This document shows, piece by piece, positions 17,941 through 26,363 of a stretch of 32,736 bases of DNA (positions are counted from its first letter, which is position 1; each line of letters opens with the position of its first letter). The notes under the pieces are model-generated. The model had not been told where the DNA came from. It made no database searches and worked only from the letters and a program-made list of their open reading frames with translations. This stretch comes from CAZZDK01 sp964652235 (GTDB lineage: Bacteria; Pseudomonadota; Alphaproteobacteria; UBA9219), in assembly GCA_964652235.1 (NCBI GenBank), contig CAZZDK010000020.1, forward strand, positions 1 to 32,736. The letters run 5' to 3'. The position numbers and the translations under genes were made by a program.

Positions 17941-18083
17941 TAAGGGGTCGGGGAAGAAAGAAAAAATTGTCATTGCGAGGAGGAGTGCCAACGGCGCGAC
18001 GACGTGGCAATCCGGAGTCGCAAGAACACAAGCCGGTTTGTTTGACTCTGGATTGCTTCGGCTCTTCGAGCCTCGCAATGACG
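17941..18083. repeat. G-rich heptads plus intergenic element 1, copy c
   Basis: Directly after hypE come a short G-rich heptad run (GGGGTCGGGGAAG) and an A-rich tract, then element 1 at 17969-18083: GTCATTGCGAGGAGG on the left and GCCTCGCAATGACG on the right. The spacer (CGCAAGAACAC...TTTGACTCTGGATTGC) is shared with the other copies. No C-rich right border follows; the galU stop lies at 18129. Confidence 0.85.
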
Positions 18084-18128
18084 AAGGAAAACGCGCTCCG
18101 CGTCGCTTCCGCCGAAATGACGCTGATT

Positions 18129-19001
18129 TTACTTCAACAACTTCTCCACCGCTTCGCGCACTTTCGGCCCCATGTCGGGGTGGGCGAGGGAGAAGGCCAC
18201 GTTGGCCTCGATAAAGCCGATCTTGTCGCCGCAATCGTAGCGCGTGCCCTCATAGCGCAGGCCGTGGAAGGGTTGGCGCCCGATGAGCCGCGCCATGCTG
18301 TCGGTTAGCTGGATCTCGCCGCCCGCGCCGATGCGCCGCGCTTCGAGCTCGTCGAAGACTTCGGGCTGCAGGATGTAGCGCCCGATGATCGAAAGCGTGG
18401 AGGGCGCCTGTTCCGGCGACGGCTTTTCCACGAGGCCCCTGATCTTCGCCAGCCGCCCGTCGTCGTTTTCCACGTCGAGGATTCCATAGCGGTTCGTCTG
18501 TTCGCGCGGCACGTCCACGACCGCGACGAGATTGCCGCCGACCTCTTCATACGCGTCCATCATTTGCCGCAGGCAGGGCGTTCTTCCTAAAACCACGTCG
18601 TCGGCCAGAAGGACCGCGAACGGTTCGCGTCCCACCAGGTGCCTTGCGCACCAGACGGCATGGCCAAGGCCGAGCGGATCGCGCTGTCGCGTGAAGAGAA
18701 GCTCGCCGGAAGGAATCTCCGTCGTTTGGATGAGAGCCAGCTCTTTCTGCTTGTCGCGGGCTTCGAGCGTGCGCTTCAGGTCGTTGTTGCTGTCGAAATG
18801 GTCTTCAAGCGCGCCCTTGCCCCGGCTCGTGACGAAAATAAACTGCTCGATCCCGGCGGCGCGGGCTTCGTCCACCGCGTGCTGGATCAGCGGGCGGTCC
18901 ACCAGCGTGAGCATTTCCTTGGGCATGGCCTTCGTGGCGGGCAGAAAGCGCGTGCCTAGTCCGGCGACGGGAAAAACGGCCTTGCGAATGCGCTGCTTCA
19001 T
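18129..19001 (-). CDS. galU: UTP-glucose-1-phosphate uridylyltransferase
   Basis: It makes UDP-glucose from UTP and glucose-1-phosphate, feeding envelope polysaccharide and glycolipid synthesis. The nucleotide-binding motif AGLGTRFLPATKAMPKEM is at about residues 14-31. VEKPSPEQAPS, GRYIL and the CGDKIGFIEANVAFSL end are typical. The ATG at 18999-19001 (MKQRIRKAVFPVAG) is preceded by AAAGGAA and is better than the longer in-frame opening that overlaps the upstream receiver gene. 290 residues is normal. It is the last gene of a minus-strand trio with the receiver and zinc-ribbon genes, 31 bases after the receiver's stop. It could supply the glycosyltransferases at 7306-9369. Confidence 0.96.
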   Translation of the reverse strand: MKQRIRKAVFPVAGLGTRFLPATKAMPKEMLTLVDRPLIQHAVDEARAAGIEQFIFVTSRGKGALEDHFDSNNDLKRTLEARDKQKELALIQTTEIPSGELLFTRQRDPLGLGHAVWCARHLVGREPFAVLLADDVVLGRTPCLRQMMDAYEEVGGNLVAVVDVPREQTNRYGILDVENDDGRLAKIRGLVEKPSPEQAPSTLSIIGRYILQPEVFDELEARRIGAGGEIQLTDSMARLIGRQPFHGLRYEGTRYDCGDKIGFIEANVAFSLAHPDMGPKVREAVEKLLK

Positions 19002-19032
19002 GTTTCGGATTCCTTTCAATGAAAGCGTTTTT

Positions 19033-19440
19033 TTAAGTCTGGCCTGCCGGGGCGGCGAGAGCGTCTTCCACCGCTTCGCATATCTCTTCAAGCGAAAACG
19101 GCTTGGCGATGATCCGGTGGACGAGCGCGTCGAGATTGTGCGCCCTCATGCGTTCCTGCGCGTAGCCGGAAATCATCACGATACGAAGGTCGGGGAATTG
19201 CTGCGTCGCCTTGAGCGCGAGGGCGATCCCGTCCACGTTCGGCATCACGATGTCGGTCACGAGCGCGTCGAACGCGCCCTTGTCCAGCGCGTCGAGAGCC
19301 TGCTGTCCGTCCATCACCGAGGTGACGCTCGCACCTGTGGACTGTAGCGCGCGGACGATGAACTCGCGTACGGCGGGGTTATCCTCGGCCACGAGGATCT
19401 TCACGGGCGTTTGCGCTTTGGGTTCAGGAATCGTCGTCAT
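19033..19440 (-). CDS. Single-domain response regulator, CpdR-like
   Basis: A stand-alone CheY-like receiver of 135 residues. Acidic pocket EDN is at 19-21, phospho-acceptor Asp63 lies in VTDIVMPNVDG, the switch Ser is in MISGYA, and the conserved Lys is in AKPF. It has no output domain. In alphaproteobacteria such proteins include CpdR, which controls ClpXP proteolysis in the cell cycle; the overall resemblance supports CpdR-like, but a chemotaxis-type role cannot be excluded. The start ATG at 19438-19440 lies 17 bases inside the upstream gene's end, so the two are coupled. No strong Shine-Dalgarno is visible. Confidence 0.8.
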   Translation of the reverse strand: MTTIPEPKAQTPVKILVAEDNPAVREFIVRALQSTGASVTSVMDGQQALDALDKGAFDALVTDIVMPNVDGIALALKATQQFPDLRIVMISGYAQERMRAHNLDALVHRIIAKPFSLEEICEAVEDALAAPAGQT

Positions 19441-20206
19441 GCGGGGGATGAACGAAGCTTAGGTTGACCTCTACGACCGTCCCTTCCGGCGAGAGAATCG
19501 CCGAAAAAAAGGGAGCGGCCCTACCGGGCCTTAGTGTAGCGGTTGGCGGCGCAATATGCCAGCTTTGGATCAACTGGCCGTCCGGGCCGAGCGCTTCGAC
19601 TAGAATCGTCGGGATCACCTGGGTTTTCTTGGCCTGGCTGAAAATCTCGCCCGTCACCACCAGGTGCATGGCCCCGTCCATATAGCGCCGCTCGGACCGG
19701 ACGCCGCGCAAGACCAGCTTGTCCTTCAAAGGCTCCGTCGCCAGGCCCAGGGAGACATATATGGGCTGCAGACCCGGCCAGGTCCGAATCAGAGGCCCGT
19801 GCCCGAAGACGAAGATCAAAGCCGTCAGAAGAAGCGTTCCGCCCGTCGCCAGGCCTATCCTTAACCCTATGTTTTTCCATGGAATAAGCTTCAGCTTCGC
19901 AAAGAGGGTTTGAAGCTCTTTTCGCAAGGAAAAGCGCGGTTTTTCCTCTGAGGTTGCCGGCTCCGGCGGCGGAGGCTGGACCTGGACGGCGGCGGCGGGC
20001 GGGACCGGCTGAATCGGTGGGGCCGGGCGGAGCGGCGGCGGGGGCGCAGAGGGAGGAGGAGGGGGCGGGGCTTCCGTTTCCGGCGCCTCCCGTTCAGCCG
20101 TCCAGACATGGCCGCACCGTCCGCACCGCACCGGGCGCGGACCCGCCGCCAGCAGCGAAGACGGAATCAAAAACGAGGCCTTACATCTGTCGCAAACGAG
20201 GATCAT
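19424..20206 (-). CDS. MJ0042 zinc-ribbon / DUF3426 membrane protein
   Basis: 260 residues with an N-terminal MJ0042-type zinc ribbon (CDRC and CGRCG, residues about 5-33). A long Pro-rich linker (about 45-90) follows, then one membrane helix near 120-140 (LATGGTLLLTALIFVFG) and a C-terminal DUF3426-type domain. This architecture is common next to ftsE in alphaproteobacteria, but its function is not established. The ATG at 20204-20206 has AAAGGAG just upstream. It is divergent from ftsE. Confidence 0.85.
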   Translation of the reverse strand: MILVCDRCKASFLIPSSLLAAGPRPVRCGRCGHVWTAEREAPETEAPPPPPPSAPPPPLRPAPPIQPVPPAAAVQVQPPPPEPATSEEKPRFSLRKELQTLFAKLKLIPWKNIGLRIGLATGGTLLLTALIFVFGHGPLIRTWPGLQPIYVSLGLATEPLKDKLVLRGVRSERRYMDGAMHLVVTGEIFSQAKKTQVIPTILVEALGPDGQLIQSWHIAPPTATLRPGRAAPFFSAILSPEGTVVEVNLSFVHPPHDDDS

Positions 20207-20265
20207 GCGGCTCCTTTATAAAAACGATTAAGGAATCTGGCAACAAGGGATGGGGGCAAAAGACT

Positions 20266-20294
20266 TTGCGCCGGGGGAGGGGGCGGGGTACAAT
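20266..20294 (+). promoter_or_regulatory. Candidate sigma-70-type promoter for the ftsEX operon
   Basis: TTGCGC at 20266-20271 and TACAAT at 20289-20294 are separated by 17 bases. The -10 matches consensus at five of six positions; the -35 is weak. A start point near 20301 would exclude the ATG at 20250 and support the ftsE start at 20337. Confidence 0.5.
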
Positions 20295-20336
20295 CCGGCC
20301 AAGGTCGTCTTGGGCCCGAACCTTGCGAAGGATTCC

Positions 20337-21010
<674 letters not shown>

Positions 21011-21011
<1 letters not shown>

Positions 21012-21904
21012 TGGACCTGCCGCCCAACCTGTTCGCGACGGCTTTCCGGCGGCAGCGCCTCGGGCTGATGTTGTTCTTTCTGGTCGGAATCATGGTCTAT
21101 CTCGGCAGTCTTGCCATGGCGGCGCAGGCCGTTCTGGCCCGGACTTCGCTCGCCTGGGGCCACGATTTGCAATACCGTCTGACCGCAGAGATCGCCCCTC
21201 GTTCCGGCGAGAAGCCCGACGCGCTGGCCGCCCGCGCCGAAAAGGTCGTCGCGTTCCTGAAGGAAAGACCGGAGGTCCGGTCCGTCGCGCTTCGACCAGA
21301 GCCCGATACGGCGCGTCTTTTGGGCCCCTGGATCGAAGACGGCGAGCTTTTGCGTTCCCTGGCTCTGCCCCGGCTTGTCGAAATCGCGCTTGCCCCGGGC
21401 GCGCAGGTCGATCCGGAAGCCCTGCGCGAGTCCGTTAAGCCTCTTGCGGGCGACATCCGTTTCCACCCGCATGAGCGCGGCATGGCCCAGGCGATAGGCT
21501 TTCTGCGCGGCCTTGGCGCTTTGGCGAGCCTGATGCTGGTTCTGACAGGGCTTTCGGTCGTGGCCATCATCACGATCATTTGCCGCGCCGCCATGAGCGC
21601 CCAGCGCGAGACCATCGAGCTTTTGCACTATATGGGCGCAACGGACGGAATCGTGGCGCGGCAGTTCCAATCCTATGTCCGGCGGCTCGCGTTTCCTTCG
21701 GCCTCCATCGGATTCGTTCTGGCCGCGCTGACGGTTTTGGGCCTGGCGTTCCTGCTCGGCTCCCTGGGCGGCCTGTCTTTGGTTTCGTCCGTTTCCTGGG
21801 CGACGGCTTTCGGCATGATGGCGGTCGTTCCCGTGGCGGCGGTTTTGCTCGCCGCCGCCAGCGCGCGGCTTTCCGTTCAGGGCTTTTTGAGGCGCCTTCT
21901 ATGA
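21011..21904 (+). CDS. ftsX: Cell division membrane protein FtsX
   Basis: FtsX is the membrane partner of FtsE. TM1 lies at about residues 17-40, followed by a periplasmic domain (to about 155), then three further helices (about 165-190, 220-250, 260-285). The QRETIELLHYMGATDGIVARQFQ segment is the typical FtsX/MacB coupling loop. Start ATG 21011 overlaps the ftsE TGA (TGATG); a GTG one codon earlier is also possible. The stop overlaps the next ATG. About 297 residues. Confidence 0.93.
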
Positions 21905-22506
21905 CCAGGCGGCGTTTCCTTTATCTTTGCGGCGCGGGCGCGGGCGGGATTCTCGGCCTGTGGGTTTTCGGCTTCCTTTTGTTCGTCGCGCGGGTGGCTT
22001 CTTACGTCGAGCCGCCTATCGACGACGCGCTTCAGGTCACCGACGCCATCGTCGTTCTGACGGGCGGCAGCGAAAGGGTTCAGGCCGGACTTGACCTTTT
22101 GCGCGCGGGCAAGGGCAAGAAGCTTTTGATCTCCGGCGTTTATCCGGGCGTCGGGCTGGCGCGAATCCTCGGAACCGACGCCATGCCCGCCGACCTGCGC
22201 GACTGCTGCGTCGTTTTGGGCCATGAGGCCGACAACACGCTCGGCAACGCCGAAGAAACGCGCACGTTCATGCGCGGCCACGGGTTTAGTTCTTTACGAC
22301 TCGTCACGGCGCACTATCATATGCCGCGCAGCCTGTTCTTTTTGCGCCACGAAATGCCCGAAATCAGGATCGTGCCCCATCCCGTCTCGCCCGACGTCGT
22401 GAGCCTGGGCGGCTGGTGGCGAAGCCCCGGCACCGCGCGGCTTTTGACCGGCGAATACAACAAATATCTTTACGCCCGTTTGCGCGCGGCGCTGGGAGTC
22501 TTGTGA
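21901..22506 (+). CDS. YdcF/ElyC-like DUF218 membrane-anchored protein
   Basis: 201 residues with an N-terminal membrane anchor (about 7-32) and a DUF218 domain. GGSERVQAGLDLL, KKLLISGVYPG, and NTLGNAEETRTFM with VTAHYHMPRS are the family signatures. Members such as ElyC and SanA act in envelope or peptidoglycan homeostasis; the biochemical activity is uncertain. ATG 21901 overlaps the ftsX stop (ATGA), and the plsC ATG overlaps its own TGA. The set ftsE-ftsX-DUF218-plsC is a common alphaproteobacterial operon. Confidence 0.88.
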   Translation: MTRRRFLYLCGAGAGGILGLWVFGFLLFVARVASYVEPPIDDALQVTDAIVVLTGGSERVQAGLDLLRAGKGKKLLISGVYPGVGLARILGTDAMPADLRDCCVVLGHEADNTLGNAEETRTFMRGHGFSSLRLVTAHYHMPRSLFFLRHEMPEIRIVPHPVSPDVVSLGGWWRSPGTARLLTGEYNKYLYARLRAALGVL

Positions 22507-23228
22507 TGAAAAAGGCGGAAATATGGATTCGATCTCTTCTGTTCAACGCGGCGTTCCTGTTCTGGACCGTCGTGCCGACCACCACGTTCGTTTGGATGCT
22601 GCTTTTGAAGCAGGAGCGCGTTTTCGCCATCGTCACTTTCTGGCAAAGGGCGCTCGCCTGGCTTGAGAAGAAAATCGCCGGGATCGATTACGTCGTGGAA
22701 GGCGCCGAACACGTGCCGCCGGGCGCGTGCATTATCGCCGCCAAGCACCAGTCGGCCTGGGAGACCTGTAAGCTCAACATCCTGTTCGGCAACCCGGCCA
22801 TCGTCCTGAAAAAGGAACTGACCTATGTGCCGATCTGGGGCTGGTACGCCAAGGCGTCGGGCTTGATCCCCATTGATCGCAAGGGCGGCGTCAAGGCGCT
22901 TTCCGCCATGATGAAGGCCGCTCGCGCCGCGCGGGAAGCCGGTCGCAAGATCGTGATTTTTCCCCAGGGCACGCGCGTGAGGCCGGGGGTTCATAAACCC
23001 TATAAAGTCGGCGTCGCGGCTTTGTACCAGGAACTCGGCCTGCCGGTCGTGCCGATGGCCGTGAACTCAGGCCTTTTCTGGCCCAAGGGCGCTTTCCTTA
23101 AAAAACCGGGCACCGTCACCATCCGCTTTCTGGCGCCCATCGCGCCGGGCCTGTCCCGCTCGGCCTTTATGCGCGAGCTGGAGGCCAAGCTGGAAGGCGC
23201 GAGCGACGAGCTGGCGAAAATTAATTAA
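22506..23228 (+). CDS. plsC: 1-acyl-sn-glycerol-3-phosphate acyltransferase
   Basis: It acylates lysophosphatidic acid to phosphatidic acid in phospholipid synthesis. A membrane segment lies near residues 10-35. The catalytic HX4D-type box reads KHQSAWET (His then Glu where Asp is usual), as in other alphaproteobacterial members, and the substrate motif is FPQGTRVRPG. 240 residues. ATG 22506 overlaps the previous TGA (TGATG). It is the last gene of the ftsEX operon. Confidence 0.93.
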   Translation: MKKAEIWIRSLLFNAAFLFWTVVPTTTFVWMLLLKQERVFAIVTFWQRALAWLEKKIAGIDYVVEGAEHVPPGACIIAAKHQSAWETCKLNILFGNPAIVLKKELTYVPIWGWYAKASGLIPIDRKGGVKALSAMMKAARAAREAGRKIVIFPQGTRVRPGVHKPYKVGVAALYQELGLPVVPMAVNSGLFWPKGAFLKKPGTVTIRFLAPIAPGLSRSAFMRELEAKLEGASDELAKIN

Positions 23229-23262
23229 CGCGTTGAAATAAAAATGAAAATATATATTCGTT

Positions 23263-23291
23263 TTGAGCTTTGCCCAAGAAGAGGGCATAAT
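23263..23291 (+). promoter_or_regulatory. Sigma-70-type promoter for the small secreted protein gene
   Basis: TTGAGC (23263-23268) and CATAAT (23286-23291) are separated by exactly 17 bases inside a locally AT-rich stretch, 31 bases before the ATG at 23322. It matches consensus at four and five of six positions. Confidence 0.65.
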
Positions 23292-23321
23292 GCCGCAGAG
23301 GATTTTCCCACAGGAGGTTTT

Positions 23322-23651
23322 ATGAAGCCCTTTGTCAAAAAAGCCGTCGTTTCTCTTGGCCTGGCCGCTTCGATGGTTCTCGGCCACGTTTCCTCCGGTT
23401 CGGCCTTCGGTCCCTATGGGGAATGCGAGGATCGTTCTACCGCCGTCCGGCTCTGTCTGGAAGAGGTCAGACGGGAAGAGGAAAGACTCAAAAGATATTA
23501 CGGCTGGGAGGCGGCCAGGGAATGGCGGCTTGAGCAGAACTCGCGCTGCAGGACGGATCCGCCCTGCTACGTCAAAAGGCGGCCCCAGCACAGGGACCAT
23601 AGGGACTATAGGGACTATAGGGACTATAGGGGCTATACGCCGCGCTGGTAG
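23322..23651 (+). CDS. Small secreted Cys-containing protein with C-terminal RDY repeats
   Basis: 109 residues from ATG 23322, which has a strong AGGAGG six bases upstream. A Sec signal peptide covers about residues 1-28 (KKAVVSLGLAASMVLGHVSSGSAF). The mature part has four Cys (in ECEDR, RLCLEE, SRCRTD and PPCYV), suggesting two disulfides, and a charged helix. The tail is five tandem triplets, RDH-RDY-RDY-RDY-RGY. I do not recognise a family. Its stop (TAG) is two bases from the convergent dut stop. Confidence 0.8.
   Translation: MKPFVKKAVVSLGLAASMVLGHVSSGSAFGPYGECEDRSTAVRLCLEEVRREEERLKRYYGWEAAREWRLEQNSRCRTDPPCYVKRRPQHRDHRDYRDYRDYRGYTPRW
23592..23636 (+). repeat. Five 9-bp tandem repeats in the coding sequence
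   Basis: Units AGGGACCAT, AGGGACTAT (three times) and AGGGGCTAT follow each other without gaps. Because nine bases are three codons, changes in copy number would lengthen or shorten the RDY tail without a frameshift. Confidence 0.95.
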
Positions 23652-23652
23652 T

Positions 23653-24105
23653 TCATTCCACGCCTGTTGAACCGAAGCCGCCTGCGCCGCGCTCGGTCGG
23701 CGGCAGCACATCGAGCTTTTGCCATTTCACCCGCTCATAAGCCGTCACGACCATTTGCGCGATGCGCATACCGCGCGCGACCGTGAACGGCTCGCTGCCG
23801 AGGTTGGCCAGGATCACCTGCACCTCGCCCCTGTAATCGGCGTCGATCGTGCCGGGGCTGTTCAAGACCGCGATCCCGTTTTTTAGAGCCAGACCCGAAC
23901 GCGGGCGCACCTGCGCTTCGTACCCGTCGGGCAAGGCGATGGACAGGCCGGTGGGGATCAGTTTCCTCTCGCCCGGCTTAAGGATCACCTCTTCCGCGAC
24001 GGCCGCGCAAAGGTCCATGCCCGCCGCGTGCTGCGTGGCGTAAGCGGGCAGGTCCAGCCCTTCGGCATGGGGCAGGACGACGACGGAAACGGGCAGGTCG
24101 GACAT
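23653..24105 (-). CDS. dut: Deoxyuridine 5'-triphosphate nucleotidohydrolase
   Basis: A trimeric dUTPase that hydrolyses dUTP to dUMP, keeping uracil out of DNA and feeding thymidylate synthesis. All five motifs are visible: AGMDLCA (motif 1), RPRSGLALKNG (motif 2), GTIDADYRGE (motif 3, catalytic Asp), RIAQMVV (motif 4) and RGAGGFGSTG (motif 5). 150 residues is typical. The ATG at 24103-24105 has AGGAGA upstream. The downstream end is convergent with the small secreted protein. Confidence 0.97.
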   Translation of the reverse strand: MSDLPVSVVVLPHAEGLDLPAYATQHAAGMDLCAAVAEEVILKPGERKLIPTGLSIALPDGYEAQVRPRSGLALKNGIAVLNSPGTIDADYRGEVQVILANLGSEPFTVARGMRIAQMVVTAYERVKWQKLDVLPPTERGAGGFGSTGVE

Positions 24106-24187
24106 GGATGATTCTCCTCGGCAAAAACTCGCCCGTCCTTACTGAAAGCCGGGAGGGGTTTCGTCAAGGGGGAAGGGAAGGGGGCGG

Positions 24188-24393
24188 GGGCCGGGATTCG
24201 GGGGTCGGGGAAGAGAGCACTCGGCATTCGGGGAAGAAAGAAATTGTCATTGCGAGGAAGCCGCAGGCTGACGAAGCAATCCAGAGTCGTGAGAACCGAC
24301 GGACGGTCTGCTTGACTCTGGATTGCCACGGCGCGGCAGAGCCGCGCCTCGCAATGACGGTTTCTTTCTTCCCCGATCCCCGAATCCCGACCC
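24188..24393. repeat. Composite repeat: element 1 copy d with near-perfect 26-bp heptad terminal inverted repeats
   Basis: The left border at 24188-24213 (GGGCC, GGGATTC, GGGGGTC, GGGGAAG) and the right border at 24368-24393 are inverted copies matching at 24 of 26 positions. Between them is element 1 (24246-24360): GTCATTGCGAGGAAG on the left, GCCTCGCAATGACGG on the right and the shared spacer in between. It is the clearest example of the composite unit. The rest of the 24106-24446 gap is repeat or unremarkable. Confidence 0.88.
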
Positions 24394-24394
24394 T

Positions 24395-24440
24395 CTTCCT
24401 TCCTTCCTTCCTTCCTTCCTTCCTTCCTTCCTTCCTTCCT
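24395..24440. repeat. CTTC tetranucleotide microsatellite (about 11.5 copies)
   Basis: An uninterrupted CTTC tract of 46 bases, six bases from the chemoreceptor stop codon (minus strand) and adjoining the composite repeat. It lies outside the coding region, so slippage would change the mRNA 3' end, not the protein. Confidence 0.95.
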
Positions 24441-24446
24441 GAACCC

Positions 24447-26132
24447 TTATCCCTGCCGGACTTTGGCGAGGAAGGTCGCGATTTCTTCCCGCAATTTTTC
24501 CGACTGCTTGGAAAGCTCGCTGGCGGCTTCGAGGACCTCGGTCGCCGCGCGCCCGGATTCCTTGGCCGCGTGCGTGACGTTCACGATGCTGCTGGAGACT
24601 TCGCTGGTTCCGGCCGAGGCCTGCTGCACGTTGTTCGAGATTTCCTTCGTCGCCGCGTCCTGCTGTCCCAGCGCGTCCGCGATGGTCTTGGTGATGTCGT
24701 TGATCTTTTCGATCACGGCGCCGATCTTGCGGATCGCGTCCACCGCCTCCTTCGAAACGTTTTGCACCGTGACGATCTTGCCGGATATTTCTTCCGTCGC
24801 GCGGCCCGTCTGGTTGGCCAGGTTTTTCACCTCGCTCGCCACGACCGCGAAGCCTTTGCCCGCTTCGCCCGCGCGGGCGGCCTCGATCGTCGCGTTCAGC
24901 GCGAGCAAGTTCGTCTGTTCCGCGATGTCCTGGATCAGCTTTACCACGTCGCCGATCTGCGCCGCCGCCTCCGAAAGCGTCGAGACGGTGGCGTCGGTCC
25001 GCTTGACTTCCTCCACGGCGCTTGCGGCGACGCGGCTGGATTCCGTAATCTGCCGGTTGATTTCGCCGATGGAGGCCGAAAGCTCCTCCGCCGCCGAGGC
25101 GACGGTTTGCACGCTGGTGGAGGCCTCTTCCGTCGCCGCCGCGACCGTCGAGGTCTGGCGGCTCGTCTGGTCGGCCATTTCGGAAAGATTCTTCGAGCTG
25201 GACTGCAATTCCGTCGCCGCCGAGGCTACCACGCCCACGATATTGCCTACGCTGCGCTCGAAATCGTCGGCGAGCTGGGCCAGGGCCTTTTTCTTTTCTT
25301 CCGCCGCGCGGCGCTCCATTTCTTTCTGCTCGGCCTTGAGGCGTTCGACCTGCCGCGCGTTTTCCTGGAAGACGTGGACGGTTTTCGCCATGTCGCCGAT
25401 CTCGTCGCGGCGCCCGCCGAAGCCGATTTCGGATTCGAGATCGCCGTCGGCCAGGCGCTGCATGGCTTTATTAAGGCCCAAAATAGGCTTGGAAATAGAC
25501 CGGCCTACCGTCACGGCGATGACCAGCGCGACCAGGACGATGGCCAGGACGATCAGGCCCAGTTTCTTTCGGACGGCGGCCACTTCGTTTTCAATGTCCT
25601 GGACGAAAACGCCCGTCCCGATAACCCAACCCCATTCGGGAACGCCCGTCACGTAAGAAACCTTAAGCTTCGCGTTCTCTCCCGGCGGCCAGAGATATTG
25701 GTGACGACCCGCGCCCTTTTCCTTGACGATCTTGATGAAGGTTCGGAAGAGATAATTTCCGAGGGCGTCCCTCATGTCCAAAACGTCGGTCCCGACAAGC
25801 TTTTCGATCGGGTGGGACAGCATTTTTCCGTCCATATCGTTGATCCAGATATATTCCTTTTCGTCGTACCGTAGGTTGCTGATGGCTTTCAGCGCTTCGG
25901 CCTGGGCCTGTTCGACGGACATCTCCCCGTTTCTGGCTCGTTTCACGAAACCGTTCACGACGCTGGCCCCGCTTTCCGCGATGCGGCGCGTTTGCTCGTT
26001 CCGGCCCTCAAACAGGGCTGTATGCAGCGAATTGACGCTAAGCTGGAAGATAAGCCCCATGCCCACGGCCACGATGGCGATGAGCAGGTAAATCCGGGCG
26101 GCGATCTTAATGCGGGGGAGGATGGCGATCAT
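24447..26132 (-). CDS. Methyl-accepting chemotaxis protein with single Cache sensor
   Basis: 561 residues. TM1 is at about 10-30, followed by a periplasmic sCache_2-type sensor with DEKEYIWINDMDGKMLSHP and EWGWVIGTGVFVQDIENEV. TM2 is near 185-207, then a HAMP domain (PILGLNKAMQRLADGDLESEI), then a long coiled-coil signalling domain with the hairpin tip EQTNLLALNATIEAARAGEAGKGFAVVASEVKNLA. It signals to CheA/CheW. sCache_2 domains often bind small organic acids, but the ligand is unknown. The ATG at 26130-26132 is preferred over one at 26189 because it begins directly before TM1. No other che genes are in the window. Confidence 0.93.
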   Translation of the reverse strand: MIAILPRIKIAARIYLLIAIVAVGMGLIFQLSVNSLHTALFEGRNEQTRRIAESGASVVNGFVKRARNGEMSVEQAQAEALKAISNLRYDEKEYIWINDMDGKMLSHPIEKLVGTDVLDMRDALGNYLFRTFIKIVKEKGAGRHQYLWPPGENAKLKVSYVTGVPEWGWVIGTGVFVQDIENEVAAVRKKLGLIVLAIVLVALVIAVTVGRSISKPILGLNKAMQRLADGDLESEIGFGGRRDEIGDMAKTVHVFQENARQVERLKAEQKEMERRAAEEKKKALAQLADDFERSVGNIVGVVASAATELQSSSKNLSEMADQTSRQTSTVAAATEEASTSVQTVASAAEELSASIGEINRQITESSRVAASAVEEVKRTDATVSTLSEAAAQIGDVVKLIQDIAEQTNLLALNATIEAARAGEAGKGFAVVASEVKNLANQTGRATEEISGKIVTVQNVSKEAVDAIRKIGAVIEKINDITKTIADALGQQDAATKEISNNVQQASAGTSEVSSSIVNVTHAAKESGRAATEVLEAASELSKQSEKLREEIATFLAKVRQG

Positions 26133-26201
26133 TAAGGGGCCTCTTGAGTAAGGGTGGGCGATTCGAGGCGAAGGGCGTTCTACCTGCATAAAACATTATG
26201 G

Positions 26202-26223
26202 TTAACGTATCAAGGTTTAACGT
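26202..26223. promoter_or_regulatory. Possible operator: two direct TTAACGT copies between mcp and dps
   Basis: TTAACGT occurs at 26202-26208 and 26217-26223, 15 bases start to start, in the divergent gap between the chemoreceptor and dps. The spacing does not fit the TTAA-N7-TTAA CtrA consensus, so the regulator is unknown. No other feature is seen in 26133-26363. Confidence 0.3.
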
Positions 26224-26363
26224 CCGTAAAGAGGGGGAATACGTAAAGATGTGGCCTAAAAAACGCAGGAAAACAGGGCGAATCGGCCCGTCTTGCCAGG
26301 GAAGGAGAGAGGAGCGTAGTTTGGGGCGGGAGAAGTCCTTGGTTTGCAAAAAAGGAGGTTCCT

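Noticed and set aside
24108..25874. 588-codon plus-strand open frame opposite the chemoreceptor
   Set aside because: Its start lies in repeats and the CTTC tract, and the Arg/Asp-rich text is the shadow of the MCP signalling domain.
26202..26223. CtrA binding site
   Set aside because: The distance between TTAA cores is 11 bases, not 7, on either strand.
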